Shown here piece by piece: positions 22,463-34,584 of a DNA stretch of 64,000 bases. Under the pieces are notes generated by a model. That model was not told the origin of the DNA and did not search any database. It saw only the letters and a program-made list of their open reading frames with translations. Source of the DNA: Punctularia strigosozonata HHB-11173 SS5 (taxonomy: Eukaryota > Basidiomycota > Agaricomycetes > Corticiales > Punctulariaceae); contig NW_006767438.1 of the NCBI RefSeq assembly GCF_000264995.1, positions 1,922,953 through 1,986,952 on the forward strand, in the 5' to 3' direction. The first letter of the stretch is position 1. Each line of letters begins with the position of its first letter. Position numbers and translations under genes: made by a program.

Positions 22463-23474
22463 TGGGCAGAGTTACGAGCCTTCCTTCCTTATGTAATCAT
22501 CTACATTTCCCGCTCTGCAGTGGCAGCGACTGGCTTCTAGCTTTTTTGGTTGACAATGCGTTATTCGATCCATCTCTTCCATGCTTCACAGCTGCCAGCA
22601 TGCTCACTTTCTCGCTGGTTATGTTTCACCGTAATGGTACACTGTCTCCGTCATAGTGGGCACAGGTCTTCCCAATCTTACGAGTACCTAGATGTGGGCT
22701 GACTTATTTTCATAGCGATGCATGCGAAGAGGGGACATGGTTTGCTCATATCGTGGCATACAGAGAGGCTCGCTGCATGTAATCATTCATACTTCGAGCT
22801 TCATATCCATGTTATGGAGGGGAAGAAGTCGAGAATTTACGCTTGTGGAGTAACTTCGAATGTATATTACCAATCGGCCCTGTGACTCGTCCCGTGCAAC
22901 TGAAACTTGGCAGCATGCACTGTCGAAAAGGGATGCGGATTCGGTGCATTTGCCGTTATCCTGCGATTGAGTTTTGGAGCCGGTTACCAAAATCATCGAT
23001 CTCCGTTCATATTACCTGTTGTATAATCTGGTTCCATGCATAGACTCCGATGGGCGGGGGAAAATAGGTATTGGATTGGCCATATGAGGTGCGACTTTGT
23101 GAATGAAGAATACAACATGGAGCATACTCATCGCCCTGAGATTATGAGCGACTAGAATGTAACAGTCTTATCCCAATTAAAATACGATGTGTCACCGATA
23201 GCTGCGGACAATCGCCCGCATTTGATACGATCATTCAGGATCCACAGCACATGTGACGAGGCAGTATGATGTGGAGCGCGTCGGTGGGCCTCTGCCGTCG
23301 TTCGAATCTCTCTGGATGCAATTGGGGATCTCGCTACGCTTATGCCGGGGAATGCTCGAAGTCGCTGCGGATCTAGGAGACCTTTATAGAGGCAGGGTCC
23401 AACTCGATGTCAGGCCATCAAACTTTTTCTCCATCCAAATTGCAACGAGTGTGTCGTCAAGGCGGACATAAATC
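22463..23474. promoter_or_regulatory. Spacer TRM44 relic 2 / membrane copy 5, contains duplicated flank
   Basis: TTATGTAATCAT at 22489 is the third example of the TRM44 promoter box. Positions 22806-23300 duplicate 10764-11170. No exon is supported. Confidence 0.5.
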
Positions 23475-25378
23475 ATGTCTTCCGATTACATTGGCGTCAG
23501 CCCAGCACCAGAAATAGTGTTTGCTGATGACTGGAACATCCTAACGGCCCCCTTGGCTGTCGAGACATTCGCTTTTGGTACGGGGCCTCCAAGATCGTAT
23601 CCTTTATCACCAAGCTCATACCTAAACCAGGTGCTGCCGGTGTTGCAATCGTTTTGTGGACTTATTGGCTGGTGTAATCGAAGCATTCTCATGCACTGTA
23701 CGGCTGAATGACATCAAGTGGATCACAGATTTATACAGCCTCGTAACGAAGTGCTCAAATCTCGGATTCTCCTTGTTTTTGGATTGTATGGATATCTGAT
23801 TATCCACTGGGCCATGTCTCTCAGTGCTTACATCCGCGTTGTGTCAAGATTGCAAGTCTTTACATGTTTTTTCTCAAGAATCTCCTAATGTTTTTGTAGC
23901 GATCCGAGCCTGTCAAATAAACTTGCGCTCAGCCCCGTAGACTATGAAGCTCTCATTTACCTGATTACTCTTCCGTTCATTACCGAGACTGTCCTCTTGG
24001 GTGAGCATATAGCAGGAATATTGTTGCACATTACTGACAGTCATTTTAAATCCAGGGAGTGCAACCATGCTTTTTATCACACTGTCCTATTTTCTACTCA
24101 AGTAAGTAGGTGTGCAATTAACGGATATGTCACCTCATTAATACGCCGCAATAGGCGGGCAAAAATGCAACAATTTACCCACTCCAGTAACTTGGTGATC
24201 AGGATGGTTGTATGTGTAATGTATATAGCCAGCATTCTTCACTGGTACATCAACCTCCGCATGAGCCGTGTATGGATAGGTTCATTCAAGAGGCATTGGA
24301 TTGTGACATTTTCAACAACGTGGTATGACGTCGCGGAGCTCTCCCTTGTTACCATCAACGTATGTGCCATCAGAATAAACGTTCGTATACTCACAATCAT
24401 ATATCAGATTACCCTCAGTGATTCCATCGTACTCTGGCGCATGTGGATCATTTGGGAGAAAAGGCGCTGGTCTATGATACTGTCGGTCGTGCTGATATCG
24501 CTGACAATGGGTAAGCTGACCAACATCGAAGTACGGTGTATATTTAATGACCACCACATCTTAGCGTTCTCTATTGCCAATGTCATCAGTAACACGCGAA
24601 CCTCTCCCCTCCCTACCCTCGCTGTGCAGGTATTGCCAACATTCAGTTACAACATCTGGGGACTTGTGACCAGCTGCTCCTCCATGGCGAGTAATCTCAT
24701 TGCTACTGGGCTTATAGCATACAAGGGATGGTCGGTTTGTCCATTAAGATTCTCGTCCATTGCGACTAAGGTTGCTCTCAGGAAGCATCGCAGGATGATC
24801 AAGCAAAGCCTGATAGAGGGTTCCACTCGTACTATTGCCGAGAGAGCCCTGAGTATTCTCATAGAGTCGGGTGCTTTCTACTGCTGCTTCTGGGTCAGTT
24901 AACAAGTTGCGAAGTGTGGATGTGTATGAATATGCTGACTCTATGCCGGCAGATTGTGTGGGTCACGGTCTCCATGTACAACGCTTTTTGTCCGCCGCAC
25001 ACGGGGTTCACCAACGTAACCTCCATGGAGCAGCTTGAGAGCAATATGGACACCGCTATGGCGCAGATTATGGTGATTGTCGTTCATTGCTACCCGGATA
25101 CGGAGATTGATTGTGCTCAATAGGCAATCTATCCGATGCTGATATTAATCCTCGTTGCCCTAGAACGAACCAGTTGCAATCGCAATTTCAGCTCAGGCTC
25201 ATCGATAGGAGTCGGAAGGGCTCAGATCACTCCTAACCAGGTCCTACATATTACCATTGGTGATACACCCGCTTCCGAGGGCAAGCACTGCGAAGGAGCC
25301 GGCGCAAGGGAGTGCGGACACACGGATACACTCTCAATCACAAGTACGGTCGGAGTGGACGACGAGGATCAACGTTAA
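23475..25378 (+). CDS. Multi-pass membrane protein, family copy 5 (458 aa)
   Basis: Exons: 23475-23577, 23633-23675, 23729-23851, 23900-24000, 24056-24101, 24155-24359, 24408-24510, 24565-24730, 24782-24893, 24953-25072, 25124-25378 (1377 nt). Landmarks: VETFAFG, IHWAMSLS, ETVLLG, LHWYINLR, SDSIVLWRMWIIW, IAYKGW, ESGAFYCCFW, IYPMLILILVALERTSCNRN. The last motif departs from THCDR of the other copies. Intron 3 has a consensus GC donor (ATT|GCAAGT), whereas intron 9 has GT. Exon 10 is longer than in copy 4 and adds a polar loop (NAFCPPHTGFTNVTSMEQL). Confidence 0.87.
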
Positions 25379-25653
25379 AGCATGCTTCAGTGACACGCTA
25401 ACCAGCTGGTTCAGTCAGATAACCTCTTTCGAAATGGTATGAGCTGCGTGTTATATACTGGACTATAACAATACGCTTCCCTGGTCACAACATGTGTAAT
25501 ATTATTGATAGCCATGAATAATGACGTATCATGTACAGTTGTGGTCTACGATTACGGGTCAGCGATGTCCACATGAGCAGCAGTGTGCAACCTCTCTGCA
25601 AAATTAGCTCTCCGTCGTGTAGTAGACAAACACCCGTTATTGTGGACTCATTA
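25379..25653. other. Intergenic, no gene seen
   Basis: This is the 3' flank of membrane copy 5, ending at the TA duplication of the MITE. Confidence 0.4.
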
Positions 25654-26151
25654 GGGGGCCTCAAAGTTGGCGATTACGGGCTGATTATGCGTCCGATTAT
25701 GCGTCGATTCTGTGTCGATTCTGTGTCGATTCTCGTGTCGCTACACCGACATAATCCGACTCTCAACTTTGAACCCCCCGCTACATCCCCGGATTCTGTC
25801 TGGATTATGAACATGAATCTCCTCCTGCCGACTCGCCGGCATGTCCTTCTGAGCTTGAATACCGAGTTCGGCCGCACGGCCGAGCTGCGTTTGTGCCCAA
25901 GTCGAAGAATGAGCACCTCACCTAAGTCCCGAGGATATTCAGATACCTCTGGGTATACTGACGTTGACATTCCTGTCGGGTGAAGGAAAAATTGTATATT
26001 GTCTGGCTGAAACAATGACAGCAGTACTGAGTTACTATATGACCAGGTGCCTTTAGTGGCGACGAGGCGGATTCGACCATAATCCGCGACCATAATCGAC
26101 TTTCGAATCCACTCCGTAATCTGTCCCATAATCGCCAACTTTGAGGCCCCC
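25654..26151. mobile_element. MITE-like element, 498 bp, TA target duplication
   Basis: The left end GGGGGCCTCAAAGTTGGCGA and the right end (reverse complement) are identical for at least 22 bases, continuing TTA/TTAT. TA flanks both ends (25652-25653 and 26152-26153), as expected for Tc1/mariner- or pogo/Fot1-type transposition. The left subterminal region has short tandem motifs (GATTATGCGTC twice, CGATTCTGTGT twice). The open frame across it has no transposase similarity, so the element is non-autonomous. No second copy is in the window. Confidence 0.85.
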
Positions 26152-26304
26152 TATTGCTGTCTGACGTAACCCATCCCGCCCGCCCGCCTGAATACTCGTC
26201 TGTGATTCTGATTCGCCAATATCATGAACCGTAGATTCTCAAGGGTACTAATCCCATTCAACACTGTACATATGCAGTGATATGAATTCTCGTCACAGTA
26301 AAGC

Positions 26305-28407
26305 TCACTGAGGAATCAGCATTTCGATAGATTTCGGAACATCCGGCCTCTTCTCCCACTCAGTCATCCACCCCTTGCTCGCGCCCTTCTCATTGCCAAT
26401 GTTCGGCTTCCCAAATACCGCCGTGACGTACCACACGTCGCCCTCGGTCGGCTCCACTGTGTCCAGTAAAGTCGGTAAGACAGCTCTCGCCCACATCAGA
26501 CTCGAGTTAGCGTCGGTCCGGATGACTTTTCCTTCCCTCTGCTTTCTGTTCCCCAGCTCGACGATCGCAGACGCACCCGCCCGCGAGTGTGCCCGCGCCT
26601 CGGGACCCTCTTGCCAGAATCCAAAACCACCTTCGACCGACTTGTCCACGGGATCGAGGTGTCGTCCGTCCGGGCGTTGGCCATAGATCGCCCAAGCGCC
26701 TTCGGCCGTCCATACCTTCCGCCCCGCACGAACGCGATGTACACGCACGTGCCACAGCGGCGCGGCGGGCGTCGGCGGTATGAGCCACGTCTCGACCTCC
26801 ACGTCCGACCAGGGATACCACATCGACCTCAACCAGCCGCCGTCGTTCTCAAACCTGAACTCCTCCGTCTTCCGCCTCGCGCGCCATGTCTCGCCGTCGT
26901 CGTCGGAGAGAAGCAACGCGCTATCTCCAGCATGTTCCTCAAGCGTGCCGTCACCAACAGGGACGCTGTACGCGAACGCGGTGCTGTATGCAAATTTGCC
27001 GTACTTGGCCGCGCTCTGCTTGACTGGATAGCTGCATCGCTGCCCGCTCGAGAGCACGTACGTGTGCCCGCCGAGGTTGGTCGCGATATGGAGCGGCTTG
27101 TAGAGCGGTTTAACCGTCTCCCTCAACGCCGAGGGGAACGGCTCCTCCGCAGATGACCAGAACGGGTGGCTCTCGGGCAGCGCGAGCGAGACGAAGCTCT
27201 TGCAGCACCAGTAAGGCGACCCGGGCGAGTTATAGTTCTCGGTCAGGTTGAGGTTCGGGTAGGCGTAGCCGAGAGTAAGGGTGCCATCCGGATTGTAAGC
27301 ACCAGGTTGCGCGGCCCAGTAACGGAGGTTTCGGAGTTGAATCCCTTTGACGACGCCCCAGGTGAGGGGTGCGGGGAGTTCCACATCGGCGAAGGCGAGT
27401 GCGCCCCAGAATGATGACATCGCGAAGCGGTATACGAGCGAGCGGCCGAAGGCGACTGCACGACCTGAAGACGGAATCAACGCCTGGAAGAAAAGCGAGA
27501 TCAAAACAGGCGTACCTTCTTCGTCGAAGTAATGGACGAAATCAAGGGCGAACTGACGCGCGCGTTGGCGGAATGCTTCGCATCGCTCGGGATCCTCGTT
27601 TTGGGCTAGCTTCGAATAGACGAGTTGCGCGAACTGGATCGCGAACGAGGACGAATAATAATCCAATCTGACAAGTATGGTCAGCGACGCAAATTGCGAT
27701 ATGGACGCGTCGCGTACTGTACAACGCCCTCTGGGCCATCCCGAGACCAACCGTCACCCACGTAAAAAGTATCGAGGTGGTCCATATCCTTCTTCGCTCG
27801 AGAGAGATCGCCATACTTCGAGCCATTCTTCGCGAGACCGAGATTGGCGAACACCTACGAGTCGATTATGATCAGCCTCACGCGCAGTGTCGATTGACAA
27901 CTAGAACCGCACCCTGAACCACAGCCAGTTCGTATTCGGCATTTCTTTCGTGTTCATCACGTTCAACCACCGCCCTACGTTCTCCTTCGCCTCCTCGCTC
28001 AGCGGATCCCACATCTCCCTTCCCGCAACCGCCAGCGCGAACCCAATCGGCGAGCACTCGACCATCCTTTGATCGCGGTCGCGCATCTCTCCCCAATATT
28101 CCTCCCCATTCGGATCCGTCCCGCTCGCCAGTCCCCTCGCCCAGCGTTCCACGCCTGCATACGTCCCTCCACCTGCGATCAACGACGCGAGGCCCCAGAG
28201 AGGTCGAGCGAACCCTTCGAGCTGTGCGGCGGTCTCGTCGAAATGCGTTCCTGTATGGCCGAGGTGGATGCGTGAGCCTCCTGGCGATGTGTGTGACGCG
28301 AGGGGGTCGAGGAAGGCGGTCAGGAAGGCCGCGACATCGGAACGAGTTCGTAGCGGGTTCGCTGCGTATGGCGTGGTATGCTTGAAGGTCTCGACGAAGG
28401 AGGACAT
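26305..28407 (-). CDS. DUF2264 domain protein (647 aa)
   Basis: This protein belongs to a family of fungal and bacterial proteins of unconfirmed function, thought to have an alpha-toroid glycoside-hydrolase or lyase-like N-terminal domain. Exons: 28407-27913, 27854-27718, 27667-27516, 27464-26305; introns of 58, 50 and 51 bp. The 51-bp intron is in frame, so a read-through model would add 17 residues, but the splice join [20 protein letters not shown] restores the family pattern. Marks: [65 protein letters not shown], and [18 protein letters not shown]. No signal peptide is evident, so the protein is probably cytosolic. It is the intact source of the broken copy at 15160-16835. Confidence 0.92.
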
Positions 28408-29651
28408 GGGTGGGTGGGTGCCGATCCGCGTTCGATGCGAGGTTTATCTATGTTCTCTACCCGTCTTGTTCACGAGGCTAGGCGTGCCCGGGCCGTCCAA
28501 ACGCGATCTTTGTCCAGGAGGCGGGAGGCCGGCGAATCAGCACCATTCAGTCGCAAGCCCATGATATATGTGGTTACGGGAGAACGTCGGCAGGGCGTCA
28601 TTGAGCATGGCGCAAAGGGGGGAGCGGATGCACCGGCCCGTTGAGCCGCAGACGACCACGTGCGTAGCTGTAGCCTTGCTAAGTTAGCTCGCGCAGATGC
28701 TGTTGTTGATTTCTGCTTCAGCATGCTACGTCCCGCTTCTCATTAACAAAGCTGCGAGGTCCATGCCATCCATGGTCATGGTATCAAAGATGAAGGGGAT
28801 GTTTCATGGCAGATGGGTCGTTGTTGGCAGGGTACGAGTCCTGTGCGCGATTATATATAAATGAGCAGGTTACTTTGGGGACTATGTGATAGCGAAGGAA
28901 TTGATACGCACTTCGACCAGATAAGGGACGTATCCGATGCCCAATCAGCCTTCATGAACGAAGCCGTACAGAAAACCTGGCGAGTTGACGCGGGAGTATG
29001 GGGCACTTGCACGAACGCGACGGGTGTGCTTGAACCAGCGCCGTAAAAGTTGAAGATAGCGGAGGACGCGTAGGATCGCTCGTACGCTCTCTTTTCACGT
29101 CCACGATATCTGTGATCTGGTCAGCAGGGCGAACCTAAAACAGTCTTTCACTCACCATCGTGTTGAGCCATCGTGCATCACAGAGACTGAAACCAAGTTG
29201 CTGCGCCGGTGCACATGCACACGACCGTTATCTAAACGAGCGAGCGGATCCCAGCGTCGTGGCATGGAGGAACGAGAGAAGGTGGCGTGGGACGACTCTT
29301 TCGAAAAACGAGGTGTCGCGCGCGGCTCGAAGTTCGTTCCATTGAAATGGACTTCATCGCGGCCTTTCTGCAGATGACCTTACCGAATCTACCAGGCTTA
29401 TCGTGCTACTGTTATATTGCCCTGTCCCAAACTCAATCATGGCATAACACGGTTCAATCAATCTATCTTCGACGTCGTAGTTCTTCAATAGGATACATGA
29501 ATTCTCTTGGGGGTTGAGGAGCGTTCATTGCGCGCTATCCGGAGGTGCCAAACTCTTAACAAAGCTATCGTTTGTATTCGTCACGGTATGCCCCGACGCT
29601 CCATTTCGTACCACCGGTGTTGATTGTGACCTGCCTGTCCTCCAGGACATC
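28408..29651. other. Intergenic, no gene seen
   Basis: This is 1.2 kb between the DUF2264 gene and the first permease. The small open frames have no recognisable motif. Confidence 0.4.
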
Positions 29652-31755
29652 ATGAGCGTGAAGAAAGAGCAAGATGTAGAGATTTTCGTAGAAGATTCCT
29701 CGCCCAGCAGTCTCGGCCGCGTCAACGCGAGTGGGCACTCAGATGAACTCACAAGGCACTACTACATCAAGAGCATCACGGGGACTGCCATCACCATTGA
29801 CGCTGCATGGATTGCGATGTGAGCGCCATGTCAGCCATCATCTTCGGTTTTCTGACTTCGTGCTAGGGGAAGCTCGCTCGCTGTGGCTTCCGCTAATGGA
29901 GGACCTCCTGGAGTACGTCTACGAATGATACGCGGACATGTATACTAACGTTGCGCACAGATTCTCTATGAACTGCTTGTGTCGGCCTTCTATTATGCAT
30001 TCATTAACGCGTCTCTCGCTGAGCTTGCGAGCTCGATCCCTTCTTCAGGCGGTGGTGAGCATCCAATTATCGTCGTACGGTGCGACTGATCTGAGTATGA
30101 GGTAGTTTATCATTACGCGTCGGTCACTGCAGGGCCCAGATATGGCCGTCCAGTTGGCTTCTTTGCGGGGATCGTCAACCTATTCGCTTGGTTATTCGGC
30201 GTCGCATCCTCAGTCATCATTAACTCCACCGTGGTCCTCGAGATATACGCGCTCTATCATCCTGAGTTCACGATCAAAGCCTGGCACATCTTCGTCACCT
30301 TCCTCATCCTGAACACAGCAACGTGCCTCGTCGTCATATATTGCAATCGTATCTTCCCGGCATTCCAGTCTTTCGGCGGGGTCGTCATGTTACTCACAGG
30401 CGTCATAACGATAATTGTCGTGACCACGATGGCCTCGGAGCATGCCAGCAACGCCTTTGTTTGGACTCAATGGTCCAACGTGACCGGATGGTAAGCCACG
30501 AGATATGTGTAGCATGCCAGGAAACTCGCTCATCTCTCACTTGTAGGCCGGATGGCATTGCTTTCATTGCTGGGATGCTCAACGGGGCTTTCACAATCGG
30601 AACGCCCGACTCTATCACTCACATGGCGGAGGAAATGCCAACGCCTCGCAAGGATCTCCCCAAAGCTATCGCCTTGCAGCTCATATTTGGGACAATCAGT
30701 CAGTGATAATAGTAAACACACCGAGTTTCACCCTTGAAGCTGAACTGGATGTTCCTAGCTGCGTTCATATTCGCTGTCGCGATCATGTACGGCGTGACGA
30801 ATTTTGACGCCATCCTCGACGTCGGGGATCAGTTTCCGCTCACACAATTCTATGCCCAAGCTACCGGAAGCCGCGCTGCAACCACTGGATTGCTGACGCT
30901 TGCGATCATCCCAGGCGTTTTCGCCATGCCTGCTACGTATGTATCGGTAAGCGAGCCCCGGTTGGTGTTTGCCACTCATCCCCGTAACGGACTGTGGCTT
31001 TAGGTGGGGAGGACGCTGTGGACGCTGGCCAGAGATAACGTTTTGCCGTTCTCCCCATGGCTTGCGAAGAGCTCCACTAAGCTCAGCTGTCCGGTCCACG
31101 CTACCCTCGTGACTTGTGCGTCGCAGTTGGCGGTCCCTGAGTTTCACAATCTAACTTCACTTTCACGATCAGATGTGTTGACGACAGCTCTCGGCGCTAT
31201 CAGACTGGGTAGTCCAACTGCGTTCGGCGACATCGTCGCGAGCTATGTGATATTGACGACAATGAGGTAAGAAGGCTAGCGCTTCTCGGTGTTACCGAAA
31301 CTGGCTGAGCGTGCTTTCACTGGCAGTTATCTCCTTGCCATCCTCCCACATCTTCTTACTGGAAGGCGGAATGTACCCATCGGTTTGCACCCTGATTGGT
31401 AAGGACGATATGCCGCTGACGTGTCGCTCTTACAGGACCGTTTTGGATGGGTAGATGGGGATACGCGGTGAACACGCTAGCAGTCATCTCCATAATCGTC
31501 ACGAACATATTCTACTGTTTCCCTTTCTTCCTCCCGGTCACTACAGCGTACGTCGCGATTAATCTGGAAGAGGATATAGATGTATCCCTGACGCACATCT
31601 ATAGAACGATGAACTACAACGCCGTGATACTCGTTGGACTCCTTGCGCTGACGTGCGCGTGGTGGCTCGTTCACGGCACGCGCCACTATTCCGGCCCACG
31701 AATTCCCCACCGGGACGAAGCTGGTCGTCGTCTGAAAGCTTCTGATGTTATCTGA
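29652..31755 (+). CDS. Amino-acid/GABA-type permease 1, APC superfamily (518 aa)
   Basis: This is a plasma- or organelle-membrane transporter of amino acids, GABA or choline (ACT family). Exons: 29652-29818, 29867-29912, 29961-30054, 30106-30490, 30547-30698, 30759-30946, 31004-31115, 31173-31266, 31327-31382, 31436-31547, 31605-31755 (1557 nt). About twelve membrane segments are expected. Family marks: the first-segment glycine motif GSSLAVASANGGPPG after SITGTAITID, the loop ASLAELASSIPSSGG-VYHY, THMAEEMPTPRKDLPKAI (typical of this family), MPATYVSVGRTLWTLARDN and GAIRLGSPTAFGDIVAS. The N-terminal tail is short and polar. The substrate cannot be told from sequence. Tandem paralogue at 32301. 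Confidence 0.92.
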
Positions 31756-32300
31756 GATGCGCCCAACGATCACGATGCAAGAAGAATCGGATCGGAGTTT
31801 CCTAAATTCACGAGCGCAGCATTGTATCCCGGGTGTTCAATGTAATCAAAAGGCTCGTGGCGTGCTTCACCGCCGGTTGATACGGAGAAGAAGGATCTGT
31901 GCACTCGATGAAGAACAAATTGGACAGGTCCGAGTACCGATTGGTCGATGTGCCCTCAACCCAGGTATGTATATCCAGAGGACTGGGGAAAGTCACGATG
32001 AATCTCCTTGACGTTCTGTGGGGAATTACCACGTAAAAAGAGCTTATCGCGCGTCGTGGCCGTTATCTGGGATACTTTGAGCGCTGGTATCTCTGGATGC
32101 GTGGTACCCTCACGCGAAGAGAAGACGAGAGATGTTATAGGGAAGCTCCTTCGGAACGACGGGGCGGCCTTGGTGTGCGCTGCCACTCTCCCAATTATAC
32201 ACAATACTGACAGGCGTGGCCGACGATGACCCTCGGTCCGTATACTCCCTCGACGTTATCGCACCCTTGTCTTATCAACCTCCTCTGCAGTTTAGCTAGG
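31756..32300. other. Spacer between the tandem permeases
   Basis: The 545-bp spacer has no supported exon and should hold the terminator of permease 1 and the promoter of permease 2. Confidence 0.4.
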
Positions 32301-34416
32301 ATGAGCGTCGATGAGAAAAGAGACGAAGAATTGGTTCTGGATAGCCCTGTACTCGACGAACGCCAGCGGATTAACGCAAGCGGCCACTCTGACAAGCTCA
32401 CCAGGCACTATTACCTCAAGAGCATAACTGGGACAGCTATCACCATCGATGGATCATGGATATCTCTGTTCGTAAATCATTCGGACGCGTCCCTGTATGC
32501 ACTACTCACAGTTGCACGATGATCAGGGGCAGTTCGCTTGCTGTCGCGTCAGCTAACGGAGGACCACCTGGGGTGAGTGTTCGAACATGTACGTGATTGG
32601 TATTGTGACATGTGTTCACAGATCCTCTACGAGCTTCTCGTCGCATGTATATATTATGCCTTCATCAACGCATCGCTTGCGGAGCTCGCGAGCTCCATAC
32701 CATCATCTGGTGGTGGTAAGCTCCCTATTTCATTTTAACCCGACGTTATCATATATAACTTCATTAAACAGTCTATCATTATGCCACTGTCACTCCTGGG
32801 CCACGTCTCGGGCGCGTCATCGGGTTCTTTGCGGGTATCACCAATCTCTTTGCCTGGCTTTTTGGCGCCGCATCCTCTGTCCTTATCAACTCCACCGTCT
32901 TGGTTGAAATATATTCCATCTACCATCCTAAATTTACGGTTCAATCATGGCACATCTTCGTGACATTTCTCGTCCTCAATACGTCTACCTTTTTATTCGT
33001 CGTATATTATAACCGTCTCTTGCCGGCTGCGCAGTCATTCAGCGGTGTCCTAATGATGACCGCTGGTATTATCACGGTCATTGTTGTCACTGCCATGACG
33101 TCGGAGCACGCCAGTAACTCCTTTGTTTGGACTCAGTGGTCCAACGTGACAGGTTGGTGAGCGCCAATCTTGACTCTCATGCGAATCTGCTCCGACCTAC
33201 TACGTGATAACAGGCCGAGTGGTGTGGCATTTATCAGTGGAATGCTGAATGGAGCATTTACCATCGAGTCTCCCGATGCGGTCACCCATATGGCTGAGGA
33301 AATGCCGACTCCTCGCAAGGACTTACCTAAAGCAATCGCAGCACAACTCATCTCAGGGGGTATAGGTGGGCATACACGGACCGTGCATTGGTTCATTCCT
33401 GATATTGTTATTCAAGTGGCTTTCGTCTTCGCCGTCTCCATCATGTATGGCGTCACAGATTTCGACGCAATTCTGAATGCGCAGGGACAATTCCCCCTCA
33501 CGCAGTTCTATCTCCAATCAACTGGAAGTAGCGCAGCAACCACCGGTCTGCTATTGATTCTATGGTTGCCGTCCATATTTGCCATGCCCGCTTGCTATGT
33601 CTCCGTGAGCAATTACTCATATCCTCTCCGCGCGCTCACCACAGCCCCTATCCCCACGAAAGGTTGGACGGATGCTGTGGACACTGGCCAGGGATAACGT
33701 AACACCTGGATCTGTGTGGTTGGCGGAGAGCTCCGTCAAGCGGAGCTGCCCTGTTCGGTCGACTTTCATGATCTGTATGCACCGCTGTTCAGGCGATATC
33801 TATACTGTACTTGACGCCGGCTAATGCGTCTACAGGGGCACTGACAACAATCTTGGGAGCTATTCGTCTCGGAAGCCCCACAGCGTTCGGTGACATTGTC
33901 GCGAGCTTCGTGATACTGACTACAACCAGGCAAGATATCTCGTTATGTTAGGAACTGCATCCTGAATCTGATTTCTACTCCTTGACAGTTACTTGATGGC
34001 AATCCTACCTCATCTTCTGACTGGACGACGAAACGTGCCGATAGGTCCTCTAAGCCGTTGTCACAGAATATGGGTGCCGCTAACATAATTACGACTAGGG
34101 CCTTTCTGGATGGGTAACTGGGGATACGTGGTGAACGCTTTAGCAGTCATCTCCATTATTGTCACCAACACGTTCTACTGTTTCCCTTTCTTCTTACCGG
34201 TAACCACGGGGTACGCGAAAATCGTTGCGAGTTCAAAAGACATCCAAACTGATGCGTTAGTATAGGTCCATGAACTATAATTCTGTAATCCTGGTAGGAC
34301 TTCTTGCGCTGACCTGCGCCTGGTGGCTTATACACGGTACACGTCATTACGCCGGCCCTCGCATTCCACATCTCGAGGAAGCAGGCCACCGCCTGGATGC
34401 TTCCGAGGTTATCTAA
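32301..34416 (+). CDS. Amino-acid/GABA-type permease 2, APC superfamily (518 aa)
   Basis: This is a tandem duplicate of the upstream permease, with the same 11 exon lengths (167, 46, 94, 385, 152, 188, 112, 94, 56, 112, 151). Exons: 32301-32467, 32527-32572, 32622-32715, 32772-33156, 33214-33365, 33417-33604, 33663-33774, 33836-33929, 33989-34044, 34099-34210, 34266-34416. Marks: GSSLAVASANGGPPG, THMAEEMPTPRKDLPKAI, GRMLWTLARDN, GAIRLGSPTAFGDIVAS, HGTRHYAGPRIPH. Intron 8 starts CAG|GCAAGA, a GC donor, where permease 1 has GT. All catalytic-region blocks are kept, so both copies look functional. Substrate unknown. Confidence 0.92.
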
Positions 34417-34584
34417 ATAGCGAAAATCGCCTTCGCTGTCCGGCAGGGTTTGCTGGCGTAAACGATTTACGTACTTGTGGTACATAGTCCATAAATTACA
34501 CACCACTAATGATTCTCCATCATGATAAGTCGAGATATGCCCTCGCCAATCCCATGAACGGCTCGGGGGTAACGGATCCTCCTA

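Noticed and set aside
25531-25983. Open frame of 150 codons across the MITE
   Set aside because: It has no transposase motif (no DDE/D spacing), and it starts outside the element.
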